Positions 42,858 to 50,325 of a stretch of DNA of 50,700 nucleotides are shown here, in pieces (positions within the stretch are counted from its first letter, which is position 1; each line of letters opens with the position of its first letter). The DNA is taken from assembly GCF_021026295.1 (NCBI RefSeq), contig NZ_JAJNDA010000030.1:1-50700 (forward strand), written 5' to 3'. The stretch comes from Actinomycetospora soli. GTDB lineage: Bacteria > Actinomycetota > Actinomycetes > Mycobacteriales > Pseudonocardiaceae. Below the pieces are notes generated by a model. It made no database searches, had not been told where the DNA came from, and saw nothing but the letters and a program-made list of their open reading frames with translations. The translations under genes were made by a program, and so were the position numbers.

Positions 42858-44062
42858 CAGATCGTGCCCGCGGTCGTCAGGTCGGCGATCTCGGCGTCGG
42901 AGAGGCCGAGCTCGCGGTAGACCTCGTGGTTGTCGGCACCGAGCCCGGGGCCGGCGCGGCGCACCGAGGCGGGCGTCCCGGCGAAGGTCGGCACCACGCC
43001 GGGCCCGAGGACGTCCTCGTCGAGGCGCTCGTCGTGGTGGGCGACGATCATGTCGCGGGCCAGGAACTGCTCGTCGGTGACCACCTCGGCGATGGTGTTC
43101 ACCGGCCCGACGATGACCCCGGCCGCGTCGAGCAGCTCCCGCACCTCGTCGGCCGGCTTCGAGGCGACCCAGTCCGCGACGATGCCGTCGATCTCGTCCT
43201 GGTTGCGGCCGCGGGCGACGTGGTCGACGAACTTTTCGTCCGTGGCCAGCTCGGGGCGGCCCATCGCCTCGCACAGCCGCCTGAACACGGTGTCCTGGTT
43301 GGCGGCGACCACCATCCAGAGCCCGTCGGCGGACCGGTAGATGTTCGAGGGCGCGATGCCGTCGAGCCGCGTGCCGCCGGGCGTCCGCACCCGCCCGAGC
43401 TTGTCGTACTCGGGGATCGCCGACTCGAGCACCGACAGACAGGCCTCGGTGATCGCGATGTCGACGACCTGGCCCTTCCCGGTGACCGAGCGGGAGTACA
43501 GCGCGGCGAGCACCCCCTGCACGGCGACCATCCCGGCCAACGAGTCGCCGAGGGACACCGCCATGCGGGGCGGCGCCTCGCCGGGGAAGCCGTTGATGCT
43601 GCGCATGCCGCTGACCGCCTCGGCCACCGACGCGTAGCCCGGCTTGGAGGCGTACGGACCGGTCTGCCCGTAGCCGGAGACCCGGCCGAGGATCAGGCCC
43701 GGGTTGACCTCGGAGAGCCGGTCGAAGCCCAGGCCCCAGCGCTCGAGGGTGCCGGGCCGGAAGTTCTCGACGATCACGTCGGTGCGCGCGACGAGCTCGA
43801 GGAACAGCTCCTGGCCGCGGCCCGAGCGGGGGTCCAGGGTGATGCAGCGCTTGTTGCGGCCGATCACCGTCCACATGAAGTGCTCGCCCCTGTACTCGCC
43901 CTGACCCCAGTCGCGCAGCGGGTCGGGCCGGCCGGGAGGCTCGATCTTGATCACGTCGGCGCCGTAGTCGCCGAGGATCCGGGCCGCGAACGGCCCGGCG
44001 ATGATCGTGCCCATCTCCAGCACCCGCAGCCCCGCGAGTGGTCCCGTCGTCATGGTCGACAT
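42857..44062 (-). CDS. CaiB/BaiF family class III CoA-transferase
   Basis: 401 aa from ATG 44062 (ATG 44053 is an alternative). These enzymes move CoA between carboxylic acids, as in carnitine, formate/oxalate or bile acid metabolism. The motif LRVLEMGTIIAGPFAARILGDYGADVIKIE at the start, NKRCITLDPRSGRG, NFRPGTLERWGLGF and the catalytic Asp in MAVSLGDSLAGM (~170) are all clear. The end HEVYRELGLSDAEIADL is typical. It begins the coupled run CaiB-P1-EEP-AraC. No acyl-CoA dehydrogenase is inside this run. Substrate unknown. Confidence 0.93.
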   Translation of the reverse strand: MSTMTTGPLAGLRVLEMGTIIAGPFAARILGDYGADVIKIEPPGRPDPLRDWGQGEYRGEHFMWTVIGRNKRCITLDPRSGRGQELFLELVARTDVIVENFRPGTLERWGLGFDRLSEVNPGLILGRVSGYGQTGPYASKPGYASVAEAVSGMRSINGFPGEAPPRMAVSLGDSLAGMVAVQGVLAALYSRSVTGKGQVVDIAITEACLSVLESAIPEYDKLGRVRTPGGTRLDGIAPSNIYRSADGLWMVVAANQDTVFRRLCEAMGRPELATDEKFVDHVARGRNQDEIDGIVADWVASKPADEVRELLDAAGVIVGPVNTIAEVVTDEQFLARDMIVAHHDERLDEDVLGPGVVPTFAGTPASVRRAGPGLGADNHEVYRELGLSDAEIADLTTAGTI

Positions 44063-44080
44063 TGTCGGGCCCGGAACGCA

Positions 44081-44113
44081 CGAAGGGCACCTCCGGTGCG
44101 GAGGTGCCCTTCG
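44081..44113. repeat. 15-bp perfect hairpin (family C) behind the coxG transcript
   Basis: Arms cgaagggcacctccg and cggaggtgcccttcg with 3-nt loop. The arm word cgaagggcacct is shared with 23083-23094. It lies 18 bp upstream of the CaiB start and downstream of coxG. Confidence 0.8.
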
Positions 44114-44114
44114 G

Positions 44115-44177
44115 TCGGACGGGGTCCGAGCGTGTCGCGCTGCTGTCGTCCGGTGTCAGCGGTGTGCCACCGCTGAC
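44115..44177 (-). terminator. Two further hairpins downstream of coxG
   Basis: tcggac-ggg-gtccga (44115-44129) and gtcagcggt-gtgcc-accgctgac (44155-44177), both perfect. With 44081-44113 they form three stems in a row after the coxG stop at 44191, so the cox operon probably ends here. No T tracts. Confidence 0.55.
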
Positions 44178-44190
44178 GTCGGCGCCGGGA

Positions 44191-45045
44191 TCAGCGGCGG
44201 GCGAGCCGGATGATCAGCAGGATGATCGCCAGTACGCCCACCCCGGCGGCGACCGGGACGAGGCGCTTGGTGAGCGCGTCGGACGAGGCGTCGAGCAGGT
44301 CGATCGCCTCGGCCTGCTGGCGCTTCGGCTTCGGTGCCGACTGGACCGGACGGGGGCCGGCGCCGGACTGCGGGTTGGCGCCGGGCTTCGCGGCGGCGTC
44401 GTCCTGCTTGCGGGCCTCGGCGACGGTGGAGGCCATCGGGGCCGCCTCCGGGGCACCGGAGCCGGCGGCGACGGGAGCCGGGCTGGCCGGGTGCGACACC
44501 GGGGTGGCGGCACCGGACACGGCCTCGGCGCCCGAGGACACCGGGGCGGCCGCGCCGTTCGAGGACGAGGCGGACGCCGGGGCGGCCTCCGGCGCGGGGG
44601 CGTCGGCGAACTCGTCGGCGAGGCAGGAGGCGAACTGGCCGAGGATCTTGTCCCCGACGTCCGACATCACGCCGCGGCCGAACTGCGCCGGCTTGCCGGT
44701 CACCTGCATCTCGGTGAGCACGGTGACCTTGGTGGAGCCGGGGCCGTCCTCGGACATCGTCAGGGTGGCCTTGGCCGAGGCGGTGCCGTTGCCGCGGGAA
44801 TCGCGGCCCTGCGCGTCGACGACGATCTTGTGCGCCGTCCTGTCGCGCTCGACGAAGGTGCCCTTGCCCTTGTAGGTCATCGAGATCGGGCCGAGCTTGA
44901 CCTTCACGGTGCCCGTGAAGTCGTCGCCGTCGGCGGAGGTCAGCGTGGCACCCGGGAAGCAGGGCGTGATCTTCTCGGGGTCGTTCATGGCGTCGTACAC
45001 CGTGTCGATCGCGACGGGCACGGTGAAGGAGTTCTCGAGCTGCAT
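44191..45045 (-). CDS. coxG: CoxG-like SRPBCC protein with membrane tail
   Basis: 284 aa, ATG at 45045 after AGGAGG. Residues 1-150 form an SRPBCC/CoxG domain (MQLENSFTVPVAIDTVYDAMND; GATLTSADGDDFTGTVKVKLGPISMTYKGKG; GQFASCLADEF). A Pro/Ala-rich linker (150-250) and one C-terminal membrane helix (LVPVAAGVGVLAIILLIIRLARR) follow. CoxG is known to bring CO dehydrogenase to the membrane and mediate electron passage to quinone. The tail here would anchor it. It lies 87 bp after coxM, still in the cox operon. Confidence 0.88.
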   Translation of the reverse strand: MQLENSFTVPVAIDTVYDAMNDPEKITPCFPGATLTSADGDDFTGTVKVKLGPISMTYKGKGTFVERDRTAHKIVVDAQGRDSRGNGTASAKATLTMSEDGPGSTKVTVLTEMQVTGKPAQFGRGVMSDVGDKILGQFASCLADEFADAPAPEAAPASASSSNGAAAPVSSGAEAVSGAATPVSHPASPAPVAAGSGAPEAAPMASTVAEARKQDDAAAKPGANPQSGAGPRPVQSAPKPKRQQAEAIDLLDASSDALTKRLVPVAAGVGVLAIILLIIRLARR

Positions 45046-45131
45046 CTACGCCTCCTGGCGAGTGGTCGGACGCACGTGAGGCCCGCCCCGGGCGGGGACG
45101 GGCCTCACGGTAGGGCGTTGTGCCGCTGGCG

Positions 45132-45983
45132 TCAGCCGGCCGCGGCGAGCACCGCGCGCCCGGTGAGGACCTTCGCGAGGTGCTCGCGGTAGTCCGACCC
45201 GGCGTCGGCGTCCGACGTGGGGCTGGTGCCCTCGGCGGCGGCCTGCGCCGCGGCGCGGACCGTCTCCTCACTCATCGTCTGCCCCACGAGGGCCGACTCC
45301 ACACCCCGCGCCCGGACGGGAACACCTGCCATGTTGGTCAGGCCGATGCGGGCGTCGGTGATGGAGCCACCCTCGACCTTGACCGTGGCGGCCACGGCGA
45401 CGATCGACCACGCCTGCGCGACGCGGTTGAACTTCTCGTACCGCGCGCCCCAACCCGTGTACTTCGGGAAGCGGATCGCGGTGAGGATCTCCTGCGGGCC
45501 GATGGCCGTCGTGAAGTAGTCCTCGAAGAAGTCCGACGCGGCGACGGTGCGCTCGCCGTTCGCGCCGGCGATGACGAACTCGGCGTCCAGCGCGAGCGCG
45601 GGCGCCGCGAGGTCACCGGCCGGGTCGGCGTGCGCCAGGGCGCCGCCGAGGGTCCCGCGGTGGCGGACCTGGAAGTCGGCCACCGTCTTCGTCGCCTCGC
45701 TGATCAGCTTCACGTGCTGGTTCAGCAGGTCGTCACGGGTGACGTCGTGGTGGGTCGTCATGGCCCCGACCACGATCTTGTCGCCCTCCTCGCGGACGCC
45801 GCGGAGCTCGGCGATGCCGCCGAGGTCGACGACGAGCGAGGGGTCACCCATGCGGAGCCGCAGGACGGGGATGAAGCTCTGGCCACCGGCCAGGATCTTC
45901 GCGTCGTCCCCGCCGTCGGCGAGAGCCTGGACGGCCTCGGCGACCGACGTGGGCCGCACGTAGTCGAACGATGCGGGGATCAC
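45132..45983 (-). CDS. coxM: CO dehydrogenase/xanthine oxidase-family FAD subunit
   Basis: 283 aa, GTG at 45983 overlapping the coxL stop. FAD-binding medium subunit of a molybdo-hydroxylase. Motifs: FDYVRPTSVAEAVQAL, AGGQSFIPVLRLRMGDPSLVVDLG (AGGxS FAD motif near residue 32) and HRGTLGGALAHADPAGD (TxGG motif near residue 110). The C-domain follows with RFPKYTGWGARYEKFNRVAQAWSIV. It passes electrons from the Fe-S subunit to the acceptor. Its length is normal. Confidence 0.95.
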   Translation of the reverse strand: MIPASFDYVRPTSVAEAVQALADGGDDAKILAGGQSFIPVLRLRMGDPSLVVDLGGIAELRGVREEGDKIVVGAMTTHHDVTRDDLLNQHVKLISEATKTVADFQVRHRGTLGGALAHADPAGDLAAPALALDAEFVIAGANGERTVAASDFFEDYFTTAIGPQEILTAIRFPKYTGWGARYEKFNRVAQAWSIVAVAATVKVEGGSITDARIGLTNMAGVPVRARGVESALVGQTMSEETVRAAAQAAAEGTSPTSDADAGSDYREHLAKVLTGRAVLAAAG

Positions 45984-48472
45984 AGCGCGCCTCCCTGGTT
46001 CTTCACCGAGTCACTCTTGGCCATGCTGCCGAGGCCGGCGCCGGGCGAGGCGACGTTCGCCTCGTCGGCCTGCGTGCCGGTGCCCTTGGCGGAGTTGATC
46101 GCCGTCCACACGCGGAACGGCGTGGTCGGCATGTCGATGTCCTTCACCCCGTACTGACGCACGGCGTCGAGCACGGCGTTCACGACGGCGGGGGTGGAGG
46201 CGATGGTGCCCGCCTCGCCCACGCCCTTGACGCCCAGCGGGTTGGTCGTCGACGGCGTCGGGGTGTTCGCCGTGTCGAAGTTGATCAGGTCGGCCGCCGA
46301 GGGCAGCGTGTAGTCGACCAGCGTCCCCGAGAGCAGCGTGCCGGACTCGTCGTAGGGGGCGTCCTCGAACAGCGCCTGCGCGATGCCCTGCGCGAGACCG
46401 CCGTGGATCTGGCCCTCGACGATCAGCGGGTTGATCACCGTGCCGACGTCGTCCACGCAGACGTACTTGTGCAGCTGCACGAAGCCCGTCTCGGTGTCGA
46501 CCTCGACCGCGCACAGGTGGGTGCCGTGCGGGTAGGAGAAGTTCTCCGGGTCGAACGTCGCGTGGGCGTCGATGTCGGGCTCGATGCCCTCCGGGTAGTC
46601 GTGGGCGGCGAACACGGCGAGCGCCACGTCCTGGATGCCCACGCCCTTGTCGGTGCCCTTGACCGAGAACTTGCCGGCGGTGAACTCGATGTCGTCCTCG
46701 GACGCCTCGAGCATGTGCGCGGCGATCGGCTTGGCCTTCTCGACGACCTTCTCGGCCGCCTTGACCATCGCGATGCCGCCGACCGCGAGCGAGCGCGACC
46801 CGTAGGTGTCGAGCCCGCGGTAGGAGGACTGGGTATCCCCGTGGAGGATCTCCACGTCGTCGAACGGGATGCCCAGCTTGTCCGCGATGATCTGCGAGAA
46901 CGCGGTCTCGTGGCCCTGCCCGTGCGGGCTGACGCCGACGACGACCTCGGCCTTGCCGGTGGGCAGCATCCGGATGGACGCGGTCTCCCAGCCGCCGGCG
47001 CCGTAGTCCAGCGAGCCCAGCACGCGCGACGGGGCGAGCCCGCACATCTCGGTGAAGGTCGAGATGCCGAGGCCGAGCTGCTTGACGTCGCCGCGCTTGC
47101 GGCGCTCCTCCTGCTCCCGGCGCAGACCGTCGTAGTCGAACATCGACATGGCCTGGTCGGTGGCGGCCTCGTAGTTGCCCGTGTCGTAGGTCAGCGTGCT
47201 GACCGTGGTGTACGGGAACTCCTCGTGCTTGATCCAGTTGCGCTTGCGCAGCTCCATCGGCTCGATCCCGAGCTCGACGGCGACCTCGTCCATCATCCGC
47301 TCGATGCCGAAGGTGGCCTCCGGACGACCGGCGCCGCGGTAGGCGTCGGTGAGCGTCTTGGTGGTGAAGACGTTGGTGCAGTCGAACCGGTAGGCCGGGA
47401 TCTTGTAGATCGCGTTGAACATGAACGCGCCGAGGATCGGCACGCCCGGCCCGACGAGGCCGAGGTAGGCGCCCATGTCGGCGAGGAGCTTGACGTCCAG
47501 GCCCTTGATGACGCCGTCCTTGGTGACGGCGACGGTGAGGTCCTGGATCTGGTCGCGGCCGTGGTGCGCCGTGAGCAGCGACTCCGAGCGCGTCTCGGTC
47601 CACTTCACCGGCTTGCCCAGCTTCTGGGCCACCAGCAGCGTGACGACCTCCTCCGGCGCCACGGCGAGCTTGCCGCCGAAGCCGCCGCCCACGTCGGGGG
47701 CGATGACGCGGATCTTGTGCTCGGGCAGGCCGAGGGTCAGCGCCAGCATCGTCTTGAGGATGTGCGGCACCTGGGTGGAGGACCACATGACCAGCTGTTC
47801 GCCGGTCGGGTCGACCACCGTGGAGCGCGGCTCCATGAAGACCGGCACGAGGCGCTGCTGGCGGAAGCGGCGCGTGATGACGACCTGGTCGTCGGCCTTC
47901 TCCGCCGCGGCGATCGCCTCGGCCGCGGACCCGCCGGAGCCGGCCTCGCCCGAGTCGAACACCCACTGGGCGTTCTCGTTGGTGCCGAGCTCCGGGTGGA
48001 CGAGGGTCGCGCCCTCCTTGAGGGCCTCCTCCATGTCGAGCACCGGCTCGAGCTCGGAGTAGTCGACCTCGACCAGCTCGGCGGCGTCCTTCGCGGCGGC
48101 CGCGGTGCGGGCCACGACGACGGCGACGCCCTCGCCGGCGAAGTTCACGCGGCTGCCCGCGAGAGCGGGACGCTGCGGGGACTTCATGTCCTTGGTGATC
48201 GGCCACGCGCAGGGCAGCTGCACCGCGTCGGCACCGATGTCGGACGCGGTGTAGACCGCGACGACGCCCGGGACCTGCTTGGCGGCGCTGGTGTCGATGC
48301 TGCCGATCTCCGCGTGGGCGAAGGGGCTGCGGACGATGGAGATGTGGAGCAGGCCGGTGAGGGCCTGGTTGTCGGTCCACCGGGTGCGCCCGGTGATGAG
48401 CCGACGGTCCTCCTTGCGGCGCCGGTCGCGCCCGATCTCCTGCGCAGGTGCGTTGTTCTCGACCGTGGTCAT
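45980..48472 (-). CDS. coxL: Molybdo-hydroxylase large subunit, form II CoxL-like
   Basis: 830 aa, ATG at 48472 overlapping the coxS stop (TGATG). Binds the molybdopterin cofactor. DVGGGFGGK (~270) and GVGEAGTIASTPAV (catalytic Glu near 775) are as in the family. The substrate-loop is AYRGAGRPEATFG (~390), the form II signature; form I CO dehydrogenases have AYxCSFR with the Cu-binding Cys. High-affinity CO oxidation is therefore not supported; form II proteins often act on other substrates, and some have been linked to CO. Molybdate uptake and moaA/moaD genes are nearby. Confidence 0.95.
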   Translation of the reverse strand: MTTVENNAPAQEIGRDRRRKEDRRLITGRTRWTDNQALTGLLHISIVRSPFAHAEIGSIDTSAAKQVPGVVAVYTASDIGADAVQLPCAWPITKDMKSPQRPALAGSRVNFAGEGVAVVVARTAAAAKDAAELVEVDYSELEPVLDMEEALKEGATLVHPELGTNENAQWVFDSGEAGSGGSAAEAIAAAEKADDQVVITRRFRQQRLVPVFMEPRSTVVDPTGEQLVMWSSTQVPHILKTMLALTLGLPEHKIRVIAPDVGGGFGGKLAVAPEEVVTLLVAQKLGKPVKWTETRSESLLTAHHGRDQIQDLTVAVTKDGVIKGLDVKLLADMGAYLGLVGPGVPILGAFMFNAIYKIPAYRFDCTNVFTTKTLTDAYRGAGRPEATFGIERMMDEVAVELGIEPMELRKRNWIKHEEFPYTTVSTLTYDTGNYEAATDQAMSMFDYDGLRREQEERRKRGDVKQLGLGISTFTEMCGLAPSRVLGSLDYGAGGWETASIRMLPTGKAEVVVGVSPHGQGHETAFSQIIADKLGIPFDDVEILHGDTQSSYRGLDTYGSRSLAVGGIAMVKAAEKVVEKAKPIAAHMLEASEDDIEFTAGKFSVKGTDKGVGIQDVALAVFAAHDYPEGIEPDIDAHATFDPENFSYPHGTHLCAVEVDTETGFVQLHKYVCVDDVGTVINPLIVEGQIHGGLAQGIAQALFEDAPYDESGTLLSGTLVDYTLPSAADLINFDTANTPTPSTTNPLGVKGVGEAGTIASTPAVVNAVLDAVRQYGVKDIDMPTTPFRVWTAINSAKGTGTQADEANVASPGAGLGSMAKSDSVKNQGGAL

Positions 48473-48975
48473 CAGGCGCCTCCCCCGACCGGCGCGGCCT
48501 GCGAGGCACCCGGCTTCATCTTCTGGGCCGCGTCCTGCACCGCCCGCACGATGTTCTGGTAACCGGTGCACCGGCAGAGGTTGCCCTCGATGCCCTCACG
48601 GACCTCCTGCTCGGAGGGGTCCGGGTTGTCGCCGAGCAGGTCGATCGACTGCATGATCATGCCCGGCGTGCAGTAGCCGCACTGCAGGGCGTGGTTGTCG
48701 TGGAACGCCTGCTGGACCGGGTGGAGCTGACCGTCCCGCTCCAGCCCCTCGACGGTGAGCACCTCGCTGCCGTTGGCCTGCACGGCCAGCACGGAGCAGG
48801 ACTTCACTGAGAGGCCGTCCAGGTGGACGGTGCAGGCACCGCAGTTGCTGGTGTCGCAGCCGATCACCGTGCCGGTCTTGCCCAGTCGTTCCCTCAGGTA
48901 CTGCACGAGCAGCATGCGGGGCTCGACGTCGTCCTCGTAGACGAGGCCGTCGACGGTGGTCCGGATGCGTGCCAT
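48472..48975 (-). CDS. coxS: CO dehydrogenase/xanthine oxidase-family [2Fe-2S] subunit
   Basis: 167 aa from ATG 48975 with GAGGAG upstream. The N-terminal ferredoxin-like domain has [16 protein letters not shown] plus a fourth Cys (KSCSVLAVQ). The C-terminal helical domain binds the second cluster with [17 protein letters not shown] and [13 protein letters not shown]. It passes electrons from the Mo site to FAD. It is the first gene in the order S-L-M-G. Confidence 0.97.
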   Translation of the reverse strand: MARIRTTVDGLVYEDDVEPRMLLVQYLRERLGKTGTVIGCDTSNCGACTVHLDGLSVKSCSVLAVQANGSEVLTVEGLERDGQLHPVQQAFHDNHALQCGYCTPGMIMQSIDLLGDNPDPSEQEVREGIEGNLCRCTGYQNIVRAVQDAAQKMKPGASQAAPVGGGA

Positions 48976-49410
48976 GGATTCACTCCTCACACGCCCAGGC
49001 CCGCTTTCGCACGGGACACAAGAGGCGAGCACGTCGTCAGTGGTGGTAGTCCCGTCGCGGTGGTGGGCCGGGCCCGGCCGCGACGATGCCGTCACGCCCG
49101 TCAGCGTGGTAGCGGCCACATCACACCCCCGTGATCGCCATCTCGCAACGCCTGGCACGGGCGCGTCGCGGGTACCTCCTGCGCTGGTCACGCCCGAGGC
49201 GCGAAACCGCTCCGATGATGCGGAGTCATCGTGATCCTCCGCCCGCGTCTGCGGACGCCGGTCGCTCCGCGCGGCGCGGACCGCGAAGCAGGACGGGGTA
49301 AATCGGGCGGCCCGGGCAGCGTGCCGACCTACCCGATCGGGCAGGTGGCCGACACGGCCACCTCACGCGGTCCGCGCGTCGTCGGGCGGGCGTCGTCCGG
49401 CTTCGTGTGT
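48976..49410. other. Gene-free region upstream of the cox operon
   Basis: No coding frame with family resemblance. It must hold the coxS promoter, but I see no clear -10/-35 and no sigma-54 site. A word ccacatcacacccccgtgat near 49120 has weak symmetry and may be an operator. The palindrome units start at 49411. Confidence 0.5.
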
Positions 49411-49674
49411 GCACCTCGTCGCGGGCTCCCGGTCCCCGCGTCCCGCCCTGTCGTGGCGAGTCACCACGACAAGGTCGGTCGCGGGTCGGGCCAGCTCACG
49501 ACAAGCCGCCTGGCAGGGTCTCGACGGCGGGTCGGTGCGGTCGAGGCAACCCGCCCCTGCTCGCACGCGTGCCCCCGAGCGCCTTGTCGTGGGATCCCGA
49601 CCTCCAGGCCTCGCCCTGTCGTGGCGAGTCACCACGACAAGGTCGGTCCCGGCCCGGGCCAACCCACGACAAGC
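49411..49674. repeat. Two units of the TTGTCG/CGACAA nested-palindrome family
   Basis: Units at about 49411-49506 and 49581-49674, spaced ~170 bp. Each has an inner stem cctgtcgtgg-cgagtca-ccacgacaagg (49447-49474 in the first) and outer words c(t/c)tcgtcg or gccttgtcg ... cacgacaag. Same layout as the array at 20471-20875, with a diverged sequence in the linkers. It lies between the cox operon promoter region and the MOSC gene end. Confidence 0.85.
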
Positions 49675-49692
49675 CACCCGGGCCCGGTCTGC

Positions 49693-50325
49693 TCACACCC
49701 GCTCGCGGGCCCACCGGTGGTACATCGGCGCGAGCTGCGGGACGTCGAGCAGCGTGGCGGCCCGGTGCCGCTCGTGGTGGTAGATCGTGAACACCTCGGC
49801 GAGGGTCACCCCGTGCTCCGGCCGGCCGAGGACCTCGACCCGGTCGCCGGCCGCGACCCGACCCGTCGTCGTGACCCGCAGGTACGCGCCGGGGCGGACG
49901 GCGGCGACGAAGCGGCGCGGCATCGTCGGGTCGCCGGAGTGCAGACCGAGCTTGAAGCAGGGGATGCGGGGTTGGGCGACCTCGAACTCGGCGCTCCCGA
50001 TCCGCCAGCGCTCCCCGACCACGACGGAGCGCAGATCGAGCCCGGCCGTCGTCAGGTTCTGGCCGAAGGTCTGCGTGGGGACCTCCCGGGCGAGCTCGTC
50101 CCGCCACCACGCGACGTCCTCCGCGGCGTAGGCGTAGACGGCCTTGTCGGGTCCGCCGTGATGCTCGAGGTCGGCCTGTTCGTCGCCCTCGAGGTGCTCG
50201 GGGTGCACCGACACCGGCCCGTCGACCGGCGTCTTCGCGCTCGCCGTCAGGGTGGTCCGGTCGCGCGGCCCGGCGATCTCGACGGCCCGCCCGACGGCGA
50301 CCGACAGCACGTGGGGCTCAGGCAT
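49693..50325 (-). CDS. MOSC domain protein (YiiM-like)
   Basis: 210 aa, ATG at 50325, starting 8 nt inside the end of the upstream gene. MOSC domains bind sulfur or the molybdenum cofactor and occur in Mo-sulfurase C-termini and YiiM-type proteins of oxygen/N-hydroxylated base metabolism. Seen: GDEQADLEHHGGPDKAVYAYAAEDVAWW, QTFGQNLTTAGLDLRSVVVGERWRIG, and the conserved Cys in QPRIPCFKLGLHSGD (Mo ligand in the family). The last ~50 residues (GVTLAEVFTIYHHER) are the YiiM 3-alpha domain. Fits the Mo theme, but activity is not known. Confidence 0.92.
   Translation of the reverse strand: MPEPHVLSVAVGRAVEIAGPRDRTTLTASAKTPVDGPVSVHPEHLEGDEQADLEHHGGPDKAVYAYAAEDVAWWRDELAREVPTQTFGQNLTTAGLDLRSVVVGERWRIGSAEFEVAQPRIPCFKLGLHSGDPTMPRRFVAAVRPGAYLRVTTTGRVAAGDRVEVLGRPEHGVTLAEVFTIYHHERHRAATLLDVPQLAPMYHRWARERV

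Noticed and set aside
45971..48562. An 863-codon open frame on the plus strand and an 832-codon alternative frame on the minus strand
   Set aside because: Both are shadows of coxL, which has all family motifs in its own frame.
48976..49230. Sigma-54 promoter for coxS
   Set aside because: A tggcac word occurs near 49155 but on the plus strand and without the TTGC partner at the right distance.
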